Under the pieces are notes generated by a model, which saw nothing but the letters and a program-made list of their open reading frames with translations, searched no databases and was not told where the DNA came from. Below, piece by piece: positions 23,524 through 32,260 of a DNA stretch of 36,767 nt (position 1 is the first letter of the stretch; the number at the start of each line of letters is the position of its first letter). The translations under genes were made by a program, and so were the position numbers. Source of the stretch: CAYRHS01 sp964424125 (lineage in GTDB: Bacteria; Actinomycetota; Acidimicrobiia; IMCC26256; JAOSJL01); the NCBI GenBank assembly GCA_964424125.1, contig CAYRHS010000008.1:1-36767 (forward strand). Direction: 5' to 3'.

Positions 23524-26500
23524 TCAGCGGAAGTCGCGGGAGCGGAGATGGTCGACGAGACCGAGGTCGAGCGGGGTGAGCCGTTGGGCGAGGAGGTTCA
23601 CCACGCCCTGGCGGCGCTCGAGGAGCCCACGGACCCGCAACGCGGGCGACTGCCGGGCGACCTTGCGGAACCGGTTCCAGACGGTCGGGGTGCAGATGAC
23701 GTTCACGAGGCCGGTCTCGTCCTCGACGTCGAGGAAGATCACGCCCCGGGCGGTCATCGGCCGTTGGCGGTGGGTGACCACGCCGGCGATCTCCACGATG
23801 CTGCGATCGGGCAGCTCGCGGAGCGCGGACGCGGTGACGACCCCTTCGGCTGCCAGGCGGTCGCGGTGGAACTCGGTGGGATGGCGGTCGGGTGAGAGGC
23901 CGGTGGCGGCTAGATCGGCAGCGTGGGTCTCCATCGCGTCCATGCCGGGCAGCGGCGGCGCGTCGAGCCCGGTGACGACGCCGGGCAGCGTCTCGACGGT
24001 CGTCTCGCCCCGGTGCACGGCGCGCGCCGTGCCCAGAGCGCCCGCGGTCCACAGCGCCCCGCGCCGGTCGAGGCCGAAGCAGCCGAACGCGCCCGCGGTG
24101 GCGAGCGACTCGAGCGCGTCGACGGACGCGCCCGTCCGGCGGGCGAAGTTCTCAAGGTCGGCGAAGGGGGCCTCGGCTCGCTCGTCGTCGATGCGGTCCA
24201 GGAGCGCCTCGGGGAGTCCCTTCACGTAGCGCAGGCCGATGCGCACCGCGTGCGTGGACGGGTCGGCGTGCCATCCGGGCTGCGGGTGACCGACCGGTCC
24301 CGCGGCCTCGGTCCTCGGTTCGAGCGTGCAGTCGCGCCGGGACGCGGCCACGTCGGGGCCGAGCACCTCGACGCCGTGGCGGGTACCGTCGCGCACGAGC
24401 GTGTGCGGGGCGTAGAAGCCCATCGGCTGCGCGTTCAGCAACGCGGCGGTGAACTCGGCCGGGTAGTGCCGTTTCGTCCACGCGCTCGCGTAGACGAGGT
24501 AGGCGAAGCTCACCGAGTGGCTCTCGGGGAAGCCGAAGTCGGCGAAGCCCTCGAGCTTCTTGGCGATCTCCTCCGCGGTCTCGCCGGTGATGCCGTTGGC
24601 GGCCATGCCGTCCATGAGCCGCTCGCGCATCACGGCCATCCGTTGCCGGGAGCGCTTGGAGCCCATCGCCTGGCGGAGCCGGTCGGCCTCGCCGGCCGAG
24701 AATCCGGCGACGTCGATCGCCATCTGCATGAGCTGCTCCTGGAACAGCGGCACGCCGAGGGTCTTCGCCAGGCTCGGCTCGAGCCGCGGGTGCAGGTAGG
24801 TGACCGGCTCCTCGCCAGCGCGGCGGCGCAGGTAGGGGTGCACGGAGTCGCCCTGGATCGGGCCGGGGCGGATGAGCGCGACCTCGACCACGAGGTCGTA
24901 GAACTCGCGGGGCCGTAGCCGGGGCAACGTCGCCATCTGCGCCCGGCTCTCGACCTGGAACACGCCGACCGTGTCGGCCGCGCAGAGCAGGTCGTAGACC
25001 TCGTCCTCCTGGGGGATGGTGGCGAGGTCGACGTCGACGCCCTCGTGCTCGCGGACGAGGTCGACCGCGAGGTGGAGCATCGTGAGCATGCCCAGGCCGA
25101 GGAGGTCGAACTTCACCAGCCCGACGGCCGCGCAGTCGTCCTTGTCCCACTGGAGCACCGAGCGGTCCTCCATGCGGGCCCACTCGACCGGGCAGCACTC
25201 GACGAGGGGCCGGTCAGCCATCACCATCCCGCCCGAGTGGATACCGAGGTGCCGGGGGAAGTCCTGGACCTGGCGGGCGAGGTCGATCACGAGCTCGGGC
25301 GCGGGGATCTCGGGNNNNNNNNNNGGGCTCCTCTGCGTTGCCCGCGGCGAGCTCGTCGAGCTCGTCGCGGCCCGACCACCGGTCGAGCCAGCGGGTGAGC
25401 GCGTCGGCCCGGCCCGGGGAGAGCCCACCCGCCTTCGCCATCTCGCGCAGCGCCGAGCGGGCCCGGTAGGTGATGACGTTGGCGACCTGTGCGGCGCGGT
25501 CGCGTCCGTAGCGGTCGTAGACGTACTGGATGACCTCCTCCCGCCGCTCGTGCTCGATGTCGAGGTCGATGTCGGGTGGCCCGTCGCGCTCGGGAGAGAG
25601 GAAGCGCTCGAAGAGGAGCCCGAGCGCGACCGCGTCGGCCTTCGTGACCCCGAGCGCGTAACAGACCGCGCTGTTGGCCGCGCTCCCCCGCCCCTGGCAG
25701 TAGATGTCGCGGCGGCGGCAGAAGTCGACGACGTCGTGAAGCAGCAGGAAGTAGCCGGGGAACCCCAGGGCGTCGATGACCCCGAGCTCGTAGTCGATCT
25801 GGCGCAGCGCCTGTTCGTGCTGCGGGTGCGTGGGTGGGTAGTAGCGAGCGGCACCGCGGCGGGTGAGCTCGGCGAGCCAGCTCATCTCGTCGTGGCGGTC
25901 GGGCACCGGGTAGTCGGGCAGGTTCGGGACCGCGAGGCGCAGGTCGAACGCGCACTGCTGCGCAATCTCCACGGTGCGCTCCACCGCGCCCGGGTAGCGG
26001 GCGAAGCGCCGCTGCTGCTCCGCCGCGCCGCGGAGATGGGCGAACGGCGTGGCCGGTAGCCAGCCGTCCATCTCGTCGAGCGAACGTCCGGCCCGGACGG
26101 CCGCCAGCGCCGTCGCCAGCCGGTGCCGGCCCGGTGTGGCGTAGTGGACGTTGTTCGTGGCCACCACCTCGACACCGGCGCTCGTGGCGACTCGGACCAG
26201 CGCGTCGTTGCGGGCGCGGTCGAGCGGGTCACCGTGGTCCCATAGCTCGACGAGCACCCGGTCGCGCCCGAACGCGTCGACGAACTCGTCGAGCGCGCGC
26301 CGAGCAGCTGCCGGGCCGTCGTGGACGAGCGCGGCCGGGACTCGACCCTGGCGGCACCCGGTGAGCACGAACCAGTGGTCGTTCGCCGCGCTCGAGCCCG
26401 GGTGGAGGTGCACCGGAGCGCGCGCGTCGTCCGCCAGCTCCGCGATCGTCGTTCTCGGCGCGCCCTTCTCCCCCGCGAGCTGCGCCCGGCTCAGCGCCCG

Positions 26501-26782
26501 TGCCAATCGGGCATACCCAACTGGTCCTTCGGCGAGGAAGACGAGGTGCTGGATCTCACTCCCGAACACCGTGGGGAGACCGGTCGCGCGCGCGGCTTCG
26601 GCGAAGCGCACGACACCGTAGAAGCCGTCGTGGTCGGTGACGGCCAGTGCCGCCAGACCCAGCCGGCCGGCCTCCTCGACCAGTTCCTCGGGATGGCTGG
26701 CGCCGTCGAGGAACGAGAAGTTCGTGTGGCAGTGCAGCTCGGCGTAGCCACCGCCGCCGGATGGACCGGCCCGTCCGCCCAT
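23524..26782 (-). CDS. dnaE2: Error-prone DNA polymerase III alpha subunit DnaE2 (contains assembly gap)
   Basis: A C-family polymerase of the DnaE2 (ImuC) type, the catalytic subunit of the SOS mutasome. The N-terminal 486 codons (26782-25325) contain the PHP domain (AELHCHT, H17/H19; VTDHDGFYG) and the first catalytic aspartates PDIDLDIE (D404, D406). The C-terminal 596 codons (25314-23524) contain FPRHLGIHSGGMV, VEWARMEDRSVLQWDKDD, FDLLGLGM, the helix-hairpin-helix region and an OB-fold near the end. Ten Ns (25315-25324) separate the halves; both edges fall on codon boundaries, but ten is not a multiple of three, so the apparent frame change is a gap artefact. Total length of about 1,082 plus the gap agrees with DnaE2. 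A LexA box lies 54 bases upstream. Confidence 0.93.
25315..25324. other. Assembly gap (10 Ns) inside dnaE2
   Basis: Ten unknown bases. The flanking codons read EEP before and PEIPAPE after the gap in dnaE2. A multiple of three bases must be missing for the frame to join; the protein length suggests that only a few codons are unknown. Confidence 0.98.
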
Positions 26783-26835
26783 GGCATCCCACCCGAATCG
26801 CCACCGGATCGCCCCCGACCGGGCCGGTCACCGTA

Positions 26836-26851
26836 TCGAACGTACGTTCGG
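26836..26851 (-). promoter_or_regulatory. LexA/SOS box upstream of dnaE2
   Basis: TCGAACGTACGTTCGG on the plus strand matches the actinobacterial LexA site TCGAAC-N4-GTTCGA at 15 of 16 positions (the last base differs). On the minus strand the palindrome runs straight into TACGGT, a possible -10 element, about 50 bases before the dnaE2 ATG at 26782. It lies in the short gap between dnaE2 and the upstream ORF. Confidence 0.88.
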
Positions 26852-26863
26852 TTCGCCAGGCGG

Positions 26864-27858
26864 TCAGCGAGCCTCCTCGGGGACTTCGTCCTCACAGAGG
26901 AAGTCGGTCGAGAACTCCGATGGACCGATGTACAGAGCGTCGTCCGGCCGGTGGTACGTGTTGCCCGCCGCGAAGTTGCTGTACTCCCAGGGGAGTCCCC
27001 CGCACTCGTCGGCCTTCATCAGGAAGTAGCTCTGCATCGTGAGCATCGGCGCCGGATCGGGAGCCGGAAGCGGACGGTCCGACGCGCCCGGCACGCTGCG
27101 AATACGGAGGATCTCCCGTTCGCGACGAGTCGAACCGGAGCCCGTGTCGTGGAAGATCCTCAGCTCCTCCCACCCGTCGCCAGACCTCCGCTCGAAGCGC
27201 AACGTCTGCGCGGCGACGTAGTCGGGTTCCTCTGCACCGAGGACCTCGCAGGCCGCGACGTACTCCTCACGCGGTCGTTCGAGCGCCGTACGGAGCTCGT
27301 CCACGGGGAAGTACCACTCCGTGCCGTCCCCGTCGACTGGGACGAACCGGGGATCGAGGTCGTCCACGAACGAGGTGGTCGCCTCGTGGTAGTCCGCGGC
27401 CGCGTCCATGCACGCGACGATCCGCTCCTCGGCGGCCGGATCGCGGTCGGCGAGATATGACACCACACGCTCCCGTTCCGCGGGGTCGGGGTGGAGGTCG
27501 ACCGCGGGCAGACTCTCGTACGGTCGGCCTGCGTCGAGCCCGAGCACGCCGACCAGATCGGACAGGCCGAGCTGGAAGCCGTCGCCCCGGTAGTAGTCGG
27601 AGTCGAGAACACCCAGCAGCACCGCCGCGTCGGGCTCCGGCGGATTCCGGTCGAGGTGCTCAAGCAGCTCGGCCACGGCACCGTCGATGACGTCACGAGA
27701 CAGATCGACGGTCGTGTAGACGTTGCCTTCCGGTGTCGCCCACCACTTGCCAGTGACCGCGGGAGTCAGCGGCTGCGACCCGACAGGTAGGGGCGCGATC
27801 TCGAACCGGCCCGCGCCCTGGTCCGACGTCGCCTCGAAGAGCGAGAAGACCGTACTGG
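26864..27858 (-). pseudogene. Unrecognised ORF without start codon, between imuB and dnaE2
   Basis: A minus-strand frame reads from just after a TAA at about 27859 to its stop at 26864. The first possible start (GTG 27676) would give 270 residues, but roughly 60 codons upstream of it are also open and protein-like (LPVGSQPLTPAVTGKWWATP, GNVYTTVDLSRDVIDGAV) and contain no ATG or GTG. The gene therefore seems to have lost its 5' end. The protein is acidic, rich in Asp/Glu and aromatic residues (FHDTGSGSTRRER, SYFLMKADECGG, YSNFAAGNTYHRPDD), with no membrane segment. I do not recognise a family. The upstream edge is an AT-rich patch (TTTAAATCCCCTAG). It may be a transferred fragment, a relic or an assembly join. 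Confidence 0.5.
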
Positions 27859-27917
27859 TTTAAATCCCCTAGTTGTGTCGGCCGGGCGCGGCGCCGGGCC
27901 TGCACGTCCGAGCTCGC

Positions 27918-29636
27918 TCAGTCGTACACGGCCTCCACGCCGGCACGGCCGGAATCGAGGACGACGAGGGCGGCGGTTCCCCGGTCGGTGAGCACCTGCC
28001 AGCGCGCATGACGGCGGCGGGTCAGCCGGTCCCACCAGCGGAGGTCCTGGGGCCACGGTCCCGCCCACGCGACGACGCGGCCGCCGCCGTCGGGCAGCAC
28101 GTCGCTGCGCACGAACGCGGGCGGAGCTGCGCACTCGCCCCGGCCCGTGACCGTGACCGGCCGGCCGGCTTCGTCGAGCAGCTCGGCCGGGCGGGGCGGC
28201 TCGTACACCCGCGCGGGCGCGGGGTCGGGGACCCGTCCCGGCCAGGCCGGGCGGTCGCCGGGCCCGCGGTCGGCGCGGGCGGGCTCGCGCGGCTCGCCCC
28301 ACGGCACCCACCGCACCCGTTCCGCGGGCGACCGGCCCCCCTGGAGCACGGGCGTGGCCACCGCGGTCGGGCCGAGCAGACCCTGCACCCGCGCGAGCGC
28401 CCGCGCGGCACGATCGGCCGCGGCCGGGTCGTTGCCCCAGAAGCCGAGCTGCCGGCCGGTCGCGGGGACGACGGCGTCGGGGACGAGCCGCAGGGACGTG
28501 ATCCCGCCGGTGGTCCCTTCGATCGCCCCGGCGGCCGCGTCCTGTGCGGCGCGAGGGTCGAGCGTCGCGACGATGTCGGACCCGGGAGCGGGCGCGGCGA
28601 GCCAGCCCTCGAGCTGCCAGCGCACGCGCTCCGCCAGCGCGGTGGCGCCGAGGGCACCGTCGTGACGCCAGCAGCGCGCCAGAGACTCGCCGTGCTCGGT
28701 CTCGGCTTCGACGACGACACGCGTGCACGCGAGCCCGCGGTCGGCCAGCGCCTCGGTGAAGCGATCGGCCATCGCCTTGGCCGCGAACGCGGCGACGTCG
28801 AGGCGGGTGGCGGGCGGGTCGAGCTCGGCGATCTCGACGAGATCGGGCGGGGGGACCGTGAGCGCCGGGGGATACTCGTCGAGCCCGCGGGCGAGCCGGT
28901 GCGCCCGCCGGCCGACGCTCCCGAACCGGCCCGCCATCGCGGCCTCGGAGAGCGAGGACAGCGCCGCGAGCGTGGGCAGGCCGAGGCGCACCAGCAGGTC
29001 GGCGAGCGCGCCGAGCGCGTCCTCGTCGCCGCGGGTATCCGCAGAGGGCGCAGCTCCCACCAGGCGGAGTGCCCCCACGGGCCACGGGCCGAGGAACGGG
29101 GCCGACTCCCCGGCCGACACCACCCGGGTCGCACCCGGTCCCGGCCCTCGCGCCGCGAGCTGCGCCGCGAACCGTCCGTCGGCGACCCCGACCCGGACGT
29201 CGTCCACGCCCGTCGACCGGACGGCCGCCAGCACCCGGTGCACGAGGGCCTCGTCGCCGCCGAAGTACCGGCTCGGGCCCCGGGTCGGGAACGCGAGGCG
29301 GCCGGGTCGATCGAGCTCGAGGCGGGGCGCGAGGGACTCGACCGCCCGGGCCACGATCTCGAACGTGCGCGCTTCGGCGAGCGGATCCGCGTCGACGATC
29401 ACGAGCTCGGGACAACGAGCTTCTGCTTCGCGTCGGCGTAACCCCGCGCGGACGCCTTCGGCGCGGGCTTCGGTCGATGCGGCCCGGACCACGGGCGCCC
29501 CCGCGGCCGGCTCGAGCACGGCCACCGCGCGGCCGGCCAGCCCCGGGTCGATGCGCCGCCACGCCACCACCGGCCAGTCGGGACACCACACGCAGCACGT
29601 GCGCTCCCCCACGTCGCCCGGACGTCGCTCGGCCAC
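27918..29636 (-). CDS. imuB: ImuB, catalytically inactive Y-family polymerase-like mutasome subunit
   Basis: A 572-residue protein from GTG 29636. It has the Y-family (DinB-like) fold but lacks the catalytic acidic residues. The N-terminus reads CCVWCPDWPVVAW in place of the metal-binding strand, and TRGPSRYFGGDEALV (118-132) replaces the SIDE.(F/Y)LD motif. QLGFWG (396-401) corresponds to the beta-clamp-binding QLPLWG of Mycobacterium tuberculosis ImuB, so it probably serves as the hub linking the clamp, DnaE2 and ImuA'. The C-terminal part (about 430-572) carries the region typical of ImuB. It lies 24 bases after imuA' in the same direction. The LexA box in front of imuA' presumably controls both. 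Confidence 0.92.
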   Translation of the reverse strand: MAERRPGDVGERTCCVWCPDWPVVAWRRIDPGLAGRAVAVLEPAAGAPVVRAASTEARAEGVRAGLRRREAEARCPELVIVDADPLAEARTFEIVARAVESLAPRLELDRPGRLAFPTRGPSRYFGGDEALVHRVLAAVRSTGVDDVRVGVADGRFAAQLAARGPGPGATRVVSAGESAPFLGPWPVGALRLVGAAPSADTRGDEDALGALADLLVRLGLPTLAALSSLSEAAMAGRFGSVGRRAHRLARGLDEYPPALTVPPPDLVEIAELDPPATRLDVAAFAAKAMADRFTEALADRGLACTRVVVEAETEHGESLARCWRHDGALGATALAERVRWQLEGWLAAPAPGSDIVATLDPRAAQDAAAGAIEGTTGGITSLRLVPDAVVPATGRQLGFWGNDPAAADRAARALARVQGLLGPTAVATPVLQGGRSPAERVRWVPWGEPREPARADRGPGDRPAWPGRVPDPAPARVYEPPRPAELLDEAGRPVTVTGRGECAAPPAFVRSDVLPDGGGRVVAWAGPWPQDLRWWDRLTRRRHARWQVLTDRGTAALVVLDSGRAGVEAVYD

Positions 29637-29660
29637 GACGATCGGGCTACCGGCGCCGTC

Positions 29661-30320
29661 TCACGACGCCAGGACGTCGGAACGGGTGGTCCCGTGCTCG
29701 GTCACCTCGACACGCACCGAGCGCTCGGCGAGCAGTCCACCGCCGACTTCGAGCCCGGTCCAGTCGCTGGTGGTGGTGCGCAATCCCACCGTCACGTCCG
29801 CGGGCCAGGGGCCGAGCGCCACGAGCACGACGCCGCGCTCGCGGGAACGGGCGACGAGCCGGCGGGCGTCACCAGCCCGACAGCGACGGGGCACCTCGGC
29901 CACCACCAGCGAGCACCCGTCGACGAGCGCCGCGACCACCGACGCCCACCGATCGCCGGGCACGCCGCGCACCATCGCCAGGCGCTCGAGCGTGACGCCG
30001 GCCTCGGCGGCGGCGACGCCCCCGATCGACCCGTCGAGGTCGACGATCGCCGCCCACTCACCCACCTCGGTCGTGGCCGCGGCCAGGCGGAGCGCGACCG
30101 AGGTGACCCCGGTACCCGGGTCGCCGTCGAGCGCGACGACCGACCCGCGTTGCACCCCGCCGCCCGAGAAGGCCCGGGCGAGGTCGCCGGGGAGCGGCAG
30201 GACCCGCTCGGCCGCCGGCACGGTGGGTCGGGTCCGGCGCGCGGCTTCGTGCAACCGTGCGCGCGCCGCTTCGTCCTGAACCGGCAGGAGCCGGGAACGA
30301 GCAGGCTCGGCGACGGTCAC
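29661..30320 (-). CDS. imuA: ImuA' mutasome accessory protein
   Basis: A 219-residue RecA-like protein preceding imuB, matching the ImuA' of actinobacterial imuA'-imuB operons. The P-loop position reads GDPGTGVTS (66-74): it keeps the glycines and Thr, but the Walker A lysine is Val (V72), so normal ATP binding is doubtful. Further RecA-like strands are AAIVDLDGSIG and SLVVAEVPRR. ImuA' interacts with ImuB and DnaE2 to support SOS-induced mutagenic bypass. GTG 30320 lies about 7 bases after a possible -10 (TAGCGT) next to a LexA box, so the mRNA may be leaderless. Assignment rests on gene order as much as on sequence. Confidence 0.85.
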   Translation of the reverse strand: MTVAEPARSRLLPVQDEAARARLHEAARRTRPTVPAAERVLPLPGDLARAFSGGGVQRGSVVALDGDPGTGVTSVALRLAAATTEVGEWAAIVDLDGSIGGVAAAEAGVTLERLAMVRGVPGDRWASVVAALVDGCSLVVAEVPRRCRAGDARRLVARSRERGVVLVALGPWPADVTVGLRTTTSDWTGLEVGGGLLAERSVRVEVTEHGTTRSDVLAS

Positions 30321-30332
30321 CCCTGCACGCTA

Positions 30333-30348
30333 TCGAACATGTGTTCGA
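30333..30348 (-). promoter_or_regulatory. LexA/SOS box upstream of imuA'-imuB
   Basis: TCGAACATGTGTTCGA has both half-sites of the actinobacterial LexA consensus TCGAAC-N4-GTTCGA without mismatch. Read on the minus strand, it runs into TAGCGT, a candidate -10 element, six bases from the imuA' GTG. It also lies in the divergent promoter region of the CBS-domain gene, which starts 89 bases away. Confidence 0.93.
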
Positions 30349-30436
30349 TCACTCAAGGCCGCGGCGAATGCCACGCGAACCGCGGCCGACGGTGGTTGAC
30401 TGGAAGGGTCGAGCTCCCGGGGGGATGGAGGAGCCG

Positions 30437-30865
30437 ATGAAGGTCGACAACGTGTTGAACGCCAAGGGTCGCGACTTCCACACGATCGGGCCCGACCGGA
30501 CGATCGCCGACGCCACCGCCGCTTTGGAAGAGCACGGGATCGGTGCGCTCATCGTCTCCGAGGACGGGACCACCCCGATCGGGATGCTCTCCGAGCGCGA
30601 CGTCGTGCGGGCGCTGCCCCATCGGGGCCACGAGCTGCTCGGGGCGAAGGTGAGCGAGCTCATGAGCACTTCGACGACGTGCACTCGCGAGGACACCATC
30701 GCCCACGTCATGAGCGAGATGACCGAGCGCCGGACCCGCCACCTCCCGGTCGTCGAGCACGGGTGCTTGTGCGGGCTCATCAGCATCGGCGACGTGGTGA
30801 AGTACCGGGTCGAGGAACTGAAGGACGAGGCCGAGACGCTCCGGGACTACATCGGCGCCCGCTAG
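30437..30865 (+). CDS. CBS-domain pair protein
   Basis: A 142-residue protein made only of two CBS domains (about 1-65 and 70-128) and a short charged tail. ATG 30437 is preferred over ATG 30425 because GGAGGAG (30427-30433) lies just in front of it and the protein then begins at the first CBS strand (MKVDNVLNAKG). Typical CBS sequence is visible: GIGALIVSEDGTTPIGMLSERDVVRAL and RHLPVVEHGCLCGLISIGDVVKY. Stand-alone CBS pairs bind adenosyl ligands such as AMP or NAD and act as sensors; Mycobacterium Hrp1 is a relative by layout. The partner is unknown. It is divergent from imuA', and the LexA box is shared upstream space. Confidence 0.9.
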   Translation: MKVDNVLNAKGRDFHTIGPDRTIADATAALEEHGIGALIVSEDGTTPIGMLSERDVVRALPHRGHELLGAKVSELMSTSTTCTREDTIAHVMSEMTERRTRHLPVVEHGCLCGLISIGDVVKYRVEELKDEAETLRDYIGAR

Positions 30866-30913
30866 GGCCGGAGGTCGTCGGAACGCAGGCGCCGGCTTCA
30901 AGAGCGCGGCGTT

Positions 30914-31807
30914 ATGTGGTCGATAGCAGGGTGTGGCCCGCTTGCGCTCACGCGTTGTGGCAGGAGTGGTGCTGCTGCCGGTCATCCTCGGCCAGGAAGT
31001 GCGCGGGCGCGCGGGCCTGCCGAGTCCCCCACGCCGCCGACGCCGTTCGCTGGGGAGTTCGGCCAGGACATCGAGCCGTACGCCGCATACGAGCAGCAGA
31101 CCACGTGCGATCCCACGGCCAAGGCCGGGACGACCGCGATGAGCAACGAATTGCTCTCGACCTACCCGGTGAGCTCGAGCTTCGGGATCTCGCGCGGCTG
31201 CGGCGTCGGGGGGCGAAGGGAGCACAAGGAGGGCCGCGCATTCGACTGGGCGGTCGACGTCGGCGACTCGGCCGACCGAGCCGCAGCGGACGACTTCCTC
31301 GCCCGACTCTTCGCGACCGACGAGCACGGAAACCGTCACGCGCTCGCCCGGCGCCTCGGCGTCATGTACGTGGTGTGGAACAACCGGATCTGGGGCTCGT
31401 ACCGGGCCGACGCGGGCTGGCGTCCCTATGTGGGGGACAGTCCGCACACCGACCACGCGCACATCAGCTCGAGCTGGGTGGGCGGCCTCGGCGAGACGAG
31501 CTTCTGGACCGGCGTGCCCGCCGATCTGACACCGGTGCCGACGTCTCGCTGCTTCGCGGGCTCGGGTCCGCTCGGCTACTCGCGCGGATACCAGCCGACG
31601 AGCGGGTATGCCGGCGGCGGATCCGGGGCGGCCGACTTCCGGGCAGAGATCCAGCGCCGGGTGGCCGAGGCGCGGCAGCACTTCGAGGAGGCCGTGGCCG
31701 AGCTGCGACCCCGGATCAGAGAGGAGCTGCGCAATCGCTTCCCGCCTGCTCCCCCACCGACGCAGCAGCAACTGCCGCCGACCGCACCGTCGCCGACACG
31801 TCCGTAG
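30914..31807 (+). CDS. Secreted M15-like (ARB-07466-type) peptidase-domain protein, start uncertain
   Basis: A 297-residue frame from ATG 30914. The conserved part (about 65-190) resembles the D-Ala-D-Ala-carboxypeptidase-like ARB-07466 domain: SSFGISRGCGVGG, EHKEGRAFDWAVD (H104, D111), GVMYVVWNNRIWGSYR and SPHTDHAHIS (H181, H183). These would be the zinc ligands of an M15-like fold. The C-terminal 60 residues form a charged helix (RVAEARQHFEEAV) and a Pro/Gln tail. A wall-acting peptidase should be exported, yet residues 1-40 of this frame are not signal-like. A different frame from GTG 30933 encodes RLRSRVVAGVVLLPVILG, a good signal peptide, so a frameshift near 31000 is suspected. Confidence 0.65.
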   Translation: MWSIAGCGPLALTRCGRSGAAAGHPRPGSARARGPAESPTPPTPFAGEFGQDIEPYAAYEQQTTCDPTAKAGTTAMSNELLSTYPVSSSFGISRGCGVGGRREHKEGRAFDWAVDVGDSADRAAADDFLARLFATDEHGNRHALARRLGVMYVVWNNRIWGSYRADAGWRPYVGDSPHTDHAHISSSWVGGLGETSFWTGVPADLTPVPTSRCFAGSGPLGYSRGYQPTSGYAGGGSGAADFRAEIQRRVAEARQHFEEAVAELRPRIREELRNRFPPAPPPTQQQLPPTAPSPTRP

Positions 31808-31830
31808 CGCTCGCGGCGCGAACGGCTACG
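31803..31830. terminator. Hairpin joining convergent TAG stop codons
   Basis: CGTAGC (31803-31808) pairs with GCTACG (31825-31830), and an inner TCGC/GCGA stem closes a GGC loop. The peptidase TAG (31805-31807) pairs with the stop of the opposing Nfu_N-like gene (31826-31828). No T-tract follows. Confidence 0.4.
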
Positions 31831-32215
31831 ACGCCTCGGCGGCCCCGGTCGGCCCGTCGTCCGTGGTCTCTCCGTCCGCTTCGGTCCCCGACGCGTCGGG
31901 CGCCCAGCCGGCGCCCTCGCCGTAGTAGCCGAAGAGGCGCTGGATCGTGGCGACGACCTGCGGCTCCAGCTCGGCCCAGCGATCGGCAGGCGCCTCGACC
32001 GTGACGACGCTCGAGTAGAGCGTCACGCGTGACGCGCCCAGCTCGAAGAGGCGACCGGCGAGCACGTCGGCAGGACGCTGCCCGACCACGGCGTCGGCCG
32101 AGGCGTAGCGCTCGATCGCCATCCCCGTGAGGGAACGATTGCAGTCGAAGAACCGCACCGACGGAGAAGCGCCGGCTCGAGTACGCACGGTGATGTCCTG
32201 TCCCACGGCCGGCAC
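31826..32215 (-). CDS. Nfu/NifU N-terminal-domain-like protein
   Basis: A 129-residue protein. Residues about 18-100 resemble the Nfu N-terminal domain found in Fe-S scaffold proteins: VRFFDCNRSLTGMAIERYASADAV, then LAGRLFELGASRVTLYSSVVTVEAPADRWAELEPQV and IQRLFGYYG. The pattern of a small alpha/beta domain with LF.(I/L).G...V and a W.EL.P.V helix fits that domain. The C-terminal NifU domain with its CxxC iron-sulfur site is absent; instead an acidic Gly/Ala/Asp tail follows. It cannot therefore assemble a cluster in the usual way. The assignment is moderate. It is convergent with the peptidase gene and 45 bases downstream of rnhB in the same direction. Confidence 0.6.
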   Translation of the reverse strand: MPAVGQDITVRTRAGASPSVRFFDCNRSLTGMAIERYASADAVVGQRPADVLAGRLFELGASRVTLYSSVVTVEAPADRWAELEPQVVATIQRLFGYYGEGAGWAPDASGTEADGETTDDGPTGAAEAS

Positions 32216-32260
32216 TGTACCGACGAGCTACTCGCGCGCACGACCCGTGCGCGCGATCGC

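Noticed and set aside
25214..25854. Apparent frameshift inside dnaE2
   Set aside because: It coincides exactly with ten Ns whose number is arbitrary; both sides are in frame if the gap is a multiple of three.
27855..27880. tRNA-like T-arm sequence (GGTTTAAATCCCCTAG)
   Set aside because: It resembles the end of a tRNA, but no acceptor, D or anticodon arms can be folded from the preceding 60 bases, and no matching 5' end is found.
27766..29598. Minus-strand frame of about 610 codons overlapping imuB
   Set aside because: Arg/Gly/Pro-rich shadow of imuB in another frame; the imuB frame holds all recognisable motifs.
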